From Candidatus Amarobacter glycogenicus (GTDB lineage: Bacteria; Chloroflexota; Dehalococcoidia; Tepidiformales; Tepidiformaceae), in NCBI GenBank assembly GCA_016719395.1, contig JADJZF010000006.1, positions 124,001-188,000 on the forward strand: a stretch of 64,000 bases of DNA, read 5' to 3'. Made by a program: the position numbers and the translations under genes. The stretch's first letter is position 1. Each line of letters opens with the position of its first letter. The notes beneath the pieces were generated by a model. The model worked only from the letters and a program-made list of their open reading frames with translations, had not been told where the DNA came from and did not search any database. Of the stretch, positions 60,110 to 64,000 are shown in pieces.

Positions 60110-60898
60110 CTATCGATTGAACGTAGGAGGCCGCTTCTCCATGAATGCCGCGACGGCCTCCGAATGATCCGGCAGCCGCCGCGCGATCTGGTCGCGCAGG
60201 TTCTCTCGCTCCATCACGGCTTCGAGGTCTGGGTCGAGCGGGTTTTTGCGCAGCAGTTCCTTGATCATCATGACGGCGCCCGTCGGGTTGTCAGCGATTT
60301 CGGTCGCTTTCGTCAGCGCCGTGTCGAAGAGCTCCTCGGGTTCCGTAACCTGGGTGACGAGTCCCATTCCGAGTGCCTCCGCCGCACCCACCATGCGTCC
60401 CGTGAGGCACATGTCGGTGCCGTTTCCCACCCCCACGAGCTGGGCGAGGAGCCGGGTCGAACCGAGCTCGGGCATGAGCCCCATTTTGATGAACCGGATG
60501 CTCATCTGGGCTCGTGTAGAAGCGATCCGGACATCGAACGGGAGGATCATCGTCAGGCCCACGCCGACTGCGTACCCGTTGATCGCTGCGACCGTCGGCT
60601 TGGATTCGCGGATGACGTGCGTGAAGCTGACGCCTCCGCGTTGAAGCTGTTGGCCGCTTCCTTCGGCGTTCTCGCGCACACGGTTGGCGAATCCGCCCAT
60701 GTCGGCGCCGGCGCAGAAAGCCCGCCCCTCGGCCGTGACCAGGATCGCTCCAATCGCAGGGTCGGCGTTCCAGCGCGAGACCTGGTCCTGGATCTCGGCG
60801 CCCATCTGGCCAGTCCAGGCGTTCAGTTTCTCGGGCCGGTTGAGCGTGATAATGCCCACCCGTCCCCTGGTGGTTGTGAGGACCTGTTCGTATGCCAC
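60110..60898 (-). CDS. Enoyl-CoA hydratase/isomerase family protein
   Basis: The crotonase fold is seen in VGIITLNRPEKLNAWTGQM, AFCAGADMGGFANR (oxyanion loop), KPTVAAINGYAVGVGLTMILPFDVRIAST and EELFDTALTKATEIADNPTGAVMMIK. The active-site Glu of hydratases lies in IKMGLMPELGSTRLLAQLVG. 262 residues. Beta-oxidation of acyl-CoA. GGAGG precedes the start. Confidence 0.92.
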   Translation of the reverse strand: MAYEQVLTTTRGRVGIITLNRPEKLNAWTGQMGAEIQDQVSRWNADPAIGAILVTAEGRAFCAGADMGGFANRVRENAEGSGQQLQRGGVSFTHVIRESKPTVAAINGYAVGVGLTMILPFDVRIASTRAQMSIRFIKMGLMPELGSTRLLAQLVGVGNGTDMCLTGRMVGAAEALGMGLVTQVTEPEELFDTALTKATEIADNPTGAVMMIKELLRKNPLDPDLEAVMERENLRDQIARRLPDHSEAVAAFMEKRPPTFNR

Positions 60899-60988
60899 TC
60901 CGCACCTCCGTTTTCGGCACCGGGATAGTGGAGGATGGCCGGTTGGAATGCAAAGCAGGCCGTTCGGCAGAAGCGGCGTGAGCTAGGT

Positions 60989-61423
60989 CTACCGCCGGAT
61001 CCAAACCCGCCTAATCACGACCGTCTCACTCACCGCACCCGCATGCGGGAAGGGGTCGACCGCGGCTGCCTGCGCCGGCACGGTCACTTCGCGCGAAGCA
61101 GCGTTGCGCCTTCCAGAAGCCCTCGGCTTCCCGGTGACCGCGTTCAGGGCCTTCTTACCGGCCTGGCGAGCCAGGTACTTGCCGGTGAGGCTTACGCCGA
61201 TCTGCAGGGCCGTCCCGACGGCCATCGCCGTGGCGGCCTTTTTCACAGGGGCCGGCAGGGCCGCGCGCTGGCGCTCCGGCCGCACAGGAAGCGCGGCCGC
61301 CGGCGCCGCCACGATGGCGGTATCGCGAATGGCGGCGAGGAACATTCCGCACTGGCGGCAGTAGTTGTCGTCGGGCTGGTAGTCCGCCTGGCAATCCGGG
61401 CAGTTCGGCAGTGTTTGGGCCAT
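60989..61423 (-). CDS. Zinc-ribbon protein with basic linker
   Basis: CPDCQADYQPDDNYCRQCGMFL is a two-CxxC zinc ribbon at residues 8-29, followed by about 115 residues rich in Ala, Pro, Arg and Lys, with one weak hydrophobic stretch (ATAMAVGTALQIGVSLTG) that could be membrane-associated. No family recognised. ATG 61423 has a perfect TATAAT 7 bases upstream. Confidence 0.65.
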   Translation of the reverse strand: MAQTLPNCPDCQADYQPDDNYCRQCGMFLAAIRDTAIVAAPAAALPVRPERQRAALPAPVKKAATAMAVGTALQIGVSLTGKYLARQAGKKALNAVTGKPRASGRRNAASREVTVPAQAAAVDPFPHAGAVSETVVIRRVWIRR

Positions 61424-61430
61424 GCGCGCG

Positions 61431-61436
61431 ATTATA
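61431..61436 (-). promoter_or_regulatory. Putative leaderless -10 (TATAAT)
   Basis: A perfect TATAAT on the minus strand is followed by CGCGCGC and ATG 61423. It overlaps the last codons of the formyltransferase-like gene (stop at 61432). Confidence 0.6.
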
Positions 61437-62223
61437 GGGGGCGTGTCGAGTGGACGGCGCGTTCCACCGCTTCTGTGAGGTCCAGGGGTTCAGATGGAGG
61501 GATCGCGAGTTTACCTTCGGCGACTACCCGCAGTGTTTCGACCAGGAACGGGCGCTCGCGCGCAACCCCCCTGGCCCGGATGTCTGAGTAGAGCGGCATG
61601 CCCATGATCTCGTCCAGGCTGGCCGCATCGATGCCGCTGCCGGAGAGGGAGTCCCAGGCAGCTTCGTTGGCCGAGTCCTGGATCGCGAAGCGGCAGAAGC
61701 TGACTGCAGGCCCGCGGTCTACGTCGCCGGTCACGAGGTTCATCATGCAACCCGAATCGAGTGACTGCGTCCGCATCAGCTCGGCGATGACCTCCTGGTA
61801 CGTGCCAATCGGGCCATCGGGGAGCGCAGGATGGTCGTTAATGAACGTGTAGCGGCTGAAGAGTGGTTCCGTCGCGATGAGCATGTAGCCGAACATCACG
61901 CCCAGGGCGAAGTCGTACTTCGCCAGAGCACTCGCCACCTGCCGGTCGTGGTCGAAGCGCCAGGGCTGCAGTGGCTCGCCTGCCTTTCCGACTCTGCCTC
62001 CCGCAGCCTTACGGAACCGGACCGAGGAGTGTGCCTCCACCGCGATGCCGTGACGCTCCGCCATGGCGATGAGCCGGTCCGTCGCCTCGGATTCGCCCCG
62101 GTCGCGGTTGACGTACACCACCGCAATCTCCACAGGCAGGCCAGCGTCGATGGCCTTCAGGGAGTACTCGAGCGCCCCATACGACCCGGGTCCGCGGCCG
62201 GTGGTGAGCCATGCAATCTTCAT
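61432..62223 (-). CDS. Formyltransferase-like protein (GART/PurN fold)
   Basis: KIAWLTTGRGPGSYGALEYSLKAID is the nucleotide-binding start, FALGVMFGYML then FINDHPALPDGPIGTYQEVIAELM resembles the NxHP motif of glycinamide ribonucleotide formyltransferase, and GDVDRGPAVSFCRF the D-x-G loop. 263 residues, somewhat longer than PurN; it may act on another amine. It follows xseB by seven bases. Confidence 0.78.
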   Translation of the reverse strand: MKIAWLTTGRGPGSYGALEYSLKAIDAGLPVEIAVVYVNRDRGESEATDRLIAMAERHGIAVEAHSSVRFRKAAGGRVGKAGEPLQPWRFDHDRQVASALAKYDFALGVMFGYMLIATEPLFSRYTFINDHPALPDGPIGTYQEVIAELMRTQSLDSGCMMNLVTGDVDRGPAVSFCRFAIQDSANEAAWDSLSGSGIDAASLDEIMGMPLYSDIRARGVARERPFLVETLRVVAEGKLAIPPSEPLDLTEAVERAVHSTRPL

Positions 62224-62230
62224 CGAGCGT

Positions 62231-62473
62231 TCACTCGTCCGCCTCGTAACCTGCCTCGACTTCCCTCAACTGGAATTCGTCTTCGTCCATGCGTCCCTGG
62301 AGGGTTCTTACCTGCAGTTCCGCTTTCTCGAGGATGACCCGGAGTTGGTCCACCAGCTTTGTACCCTCTTCGTACAGCTTGAGCGATGCCTCGAGGGGCA
62401 GGTTCCCCTGTTCGAGCTTGCGGGCCTTCTCTTCGAGGGCTGCGTAGAGGGCTTCGAATGTTGGTTCGGGCAT
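62231..62473 (-). CDS. xseB: Exodeoxyribonuclease VII small subunit
   Basis: FEALYAALEEKARKLEQGNLPLEASLKLYEEGTKLVDQLRVIL is the family signature (ExLExIVxxLExGxLxLExSLxLYExG). 80 residues. It lies four bases after the xseA stop. Confidence 0.93.
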   Translation of the reverse strand: MPEPTFEALYAALEEKARKLEQGNLPLEASLKLYEEGTKLVDQLRVILEKAELQVRTLQGRMDEDEFQLREVEAGYEADE

Positions 62474-62477
62474 GGGG

Positions 62478-63666
62478 TCAACTCACCTCAGCCCAGAATG
62501 CGCCATCCGCCACCGATACGGAAAGCCGGTCGCCGGGCTTCACCTTGCGCGCGCTGTTGACCACCGGCTTCTTCCCTGACAGTTCCTTCTGGACGATGGC
62601 GAAGCCGCGGGCGAGCGTGGCCATCGGGTTCAGCGAATCGATCCGGGCGGCCACGTTCTCGAAGCGCGCACGGTCTGCGGCACAGCGCCGCTCGAGGCCG
62701 GCCTGCATGTCCCGAACCAGCGAGCGCACGTTGATTGCCAGGCCCACTGGGTCCGGCGCCGCGTATTGGATGCGCCGGAGCTGGGATTCCACCCGGCCCG
62801 CCTGCTCCGGGCGCTCCGCGAGCAGCAGAAGCCATCTGGCGGTCGATTGACCGCAGCGCCTGCTCCATCTGGGCTGCATCTGGTACCGCACGTTCGGCGG
62901 CCGCGCTGGGCGTCGGCGCGCGCAGATCGGCCACCAGGTCCGCGATCGTGACGTCGGTCTCGTGGCCAACGCCCAGGACGACCGGGACCGGGAACCCGTA
63001 GATCGCCCGCGCTACGCGCTCGTCGTTGAAAGCCGAGAGGTCTTCGGCGCTGCCGCCGCCACGCGCGACGATTGCCAGGTCGAGGGCTGGTTCCTTCGCC
63101 AGTCGTTTCAAGGCCGCGGTCACCTGCCCGGCGGCCTGTTCGCCCTGCACCAGCGCCGGCGACAGCAGGATCGTGGCGAGGGGCCACCGCCGGGCGAGCA
63201 CATTGCGGATGTCCTGCAGCGCAGCGCCCGTCGGAGAGGTGACGAGGCCGATGGTGCGCGGAAAGCGCGGGAGGGGCCGTTTGCGCGCGGGGTCAAACAG
63301 TCCTTCGGCTTCCAGGCGTAGCCGCAGTTCTTCGAATTTCGCCGCGAGAATGCCCACACCCTCCGGCCGCACGAAGTCTGCGACGAACTGCAGTTCCCCC
63401 CGCTGCGGATAGATGGTGATGCGCCCATGGGCGATCACTCTCTCGCCGTCCTTCAACTGGAAACCGGACATGTTGTCGCGAAAGAGGACCGTGCGCAGCG
63501 CAGCGTTCGCGTCCTTCAGCGAAAAGTAGCGGTGCCCCACCTGCGAGCGCGAGTAGTTCGAGACCTCTCCCTGGATCCAGAGGTCGCTGAAGAACTCGTT
63601 GGCTTCGAGGACCTCTCGAAGGAATGAGACGACGGCGGAAACGGAGAGGGCGGAAGGAGGGTTCAT
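62478..63666 (-). CDS. xseA: Exodeoxyribonuclease VII large subunit (frameshifted)
   Basis: From ATG 63666 the OB-fold part (LSVSAVVSFLREVLEANEFFSDLWIQGEVSN, HRYFSLKDANAALRTVLFR) and the catalytic core (RTIGLVTSPTGAALQDIRNVLARRWP, IVARGGGSAEDLSAFNDERVARAI, VLGVGHETDVTIADLVADLRAPTPSAAAE) read in one frame. The C-terminal part (LLLLAERPEQAGRVESQLRRIQ ... NPMATLARGFAIVQ) is in another frame ending at 62478. The switch is near 62830-62845. One-base error is likely because the small subunit and neighbours are intact. Confidence 0.85.
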
Positions 63667-63742
63667 ACGCGATTGCTCGGTGTCCGGTGCTGGAATGCAC
63701 AGGTTAAACGCAGAGGCGCGAAGAGCGCAGGTGCGGGACACA

Positions 63743-64000
63743 CTACTGATCGAACGCGAGCCGGAGTTCCCCGGCGACGGCAGCGAGCTGCCGGTCGAGC
63801 GTCCAAAGGCGTGTGTCGCCTGCAAGGGCGGCCGAAGCAAGAAGATGGACATCGATGTAGCCGACGCCCCTCCCCATCAACGCCCGGGCTTCGATGAATT
63901 GGAGCGCTTCCCGGCCAGTCGCCACCGGAACCGACGGGAGGTCCCCGAGAAGCGCCAACACCTCTGCGCGGTTCTTCAGGTTGCCGCATGCAAGTTCGCC
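63743..64000 (-). CDS. PIN-domain (VapC-like) RNase, 5' end outside window
   Basis: Reading the minus strand from base 64000 gives GELACGNLKNRAEVLALLGDLPSVPV, and the later GYIDVHLLASAALAGDTRLWTLDRQL is the conserved PIN acidic region with Asp in the metal site. This matches the C-terminal two-thirds of VapC toxins, so a vapB antitoxin gene would be expected just beyond the window edge. The ATG/GTG at 63961 is internal. Confidence 0.8.
   Translation of the reverse strand, partial: GELACGNLKNRAEVLALLGDLPSVPVATGREALQFIEARALMGRGVGYIDVHLLASAALAGDTRLWTLDRQLAAVAGELRLAFDQ

Noticed and set aside
63661..63742. Gene in the gap between xseA and the PIN gene
   Set aside because: Only 80 bases with no start plus coding pattern; short frames there are shadows.

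Overview
The window is GC-rich bacterial chromosome, densely packed with no gene-free stretch over about 250 bases. Gene content points to Chloroflexota, probably a Dehalococcoidia-type lineage (inference). The best marker is a 1511-residue membrane protein with the NYYYxG signature of the 'Chlor_Arch_YYY' (DUF2298) family, known mainly from Chloroflexi and Archaea. Many acyl-CoA enzymes, separate SecD and SecF, ECF Ni/Co transport and frequent GTG/TTG starts fit. No phage, IS element, CRISPR or island is visible; the content is housekeeping plus lineage-specific envelope genes.

Layout. 1-4.0 kb: secreted T/P-linker protein, PTPS-like protein, thiolase plus DUF35 pair. 4.0-5.7 kb: DUF2157 membrane protein and anchored beta-propeller-like protein. 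5.7-14.0 kb (minus): a 1809-residue signal peptidase I with a huge repetitive acidic N-terminus, GNAT, pyrE, DinB, folP. 14.1-17.1 kb (plus, divergent): ECF sigma, zinc anti-sigma, SIMPL protein, secreted HExxH protein. 17.1-19.6 kb (minus): MBL hydrolase, GcvT-like, Nudix-like. 19.6-22.2 kb: CbiMNQO-type Ni/Co transporter with a Nur-like palindrome. 22.3-27.6 kb: SirB1-like, Crp, GDPD, hemW, selB. 27.6-32.2 kb (minus): secF, secD, yajC, HD protein, xerD. 32.4-38.5 kb: APC permease, acyl-CoA dehydrogenase, 2-oxoacid dehydrogenase E1alpha/E1beta/E2. 38.6-43.7 kb: ppx, sixA, small paralogs, YciI, tRNA-Val, VIT1-type transporter. 43.8-51.5 kb: YYY glycosyltransferase-like giant and zinc-ribbon/secreted pair. 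51.5-64 kb: CoA transferase, GAPDH, HIT, MocA-like/HAD pair, amidohydrolase, TatD, LysR, two ferredoxins, enoyl-CoA hydratase, formyltransferase-like, xseAB, PIN toxin end.

Three cross-cutting observations. (1) The signal peptidase carries about 1580 residues of acidic, probably disordered sequence with about 14.6 in-phase copies of a 99-bp unit; this is the most unusual object here and it is divergent from an ECF sigma/anti-sigma pair. (2) At least eleven genes have a TANNNT hexamer exactly 6 or 7 bases before the start codon, which suggests widespread leaderless transcription. (3) About eight or nine genes are interrupted by single-base indels, several in homopolymers; residual sequencing or assembly error is the simplest explanation, so the interrupted genes are described as reconstructed products.
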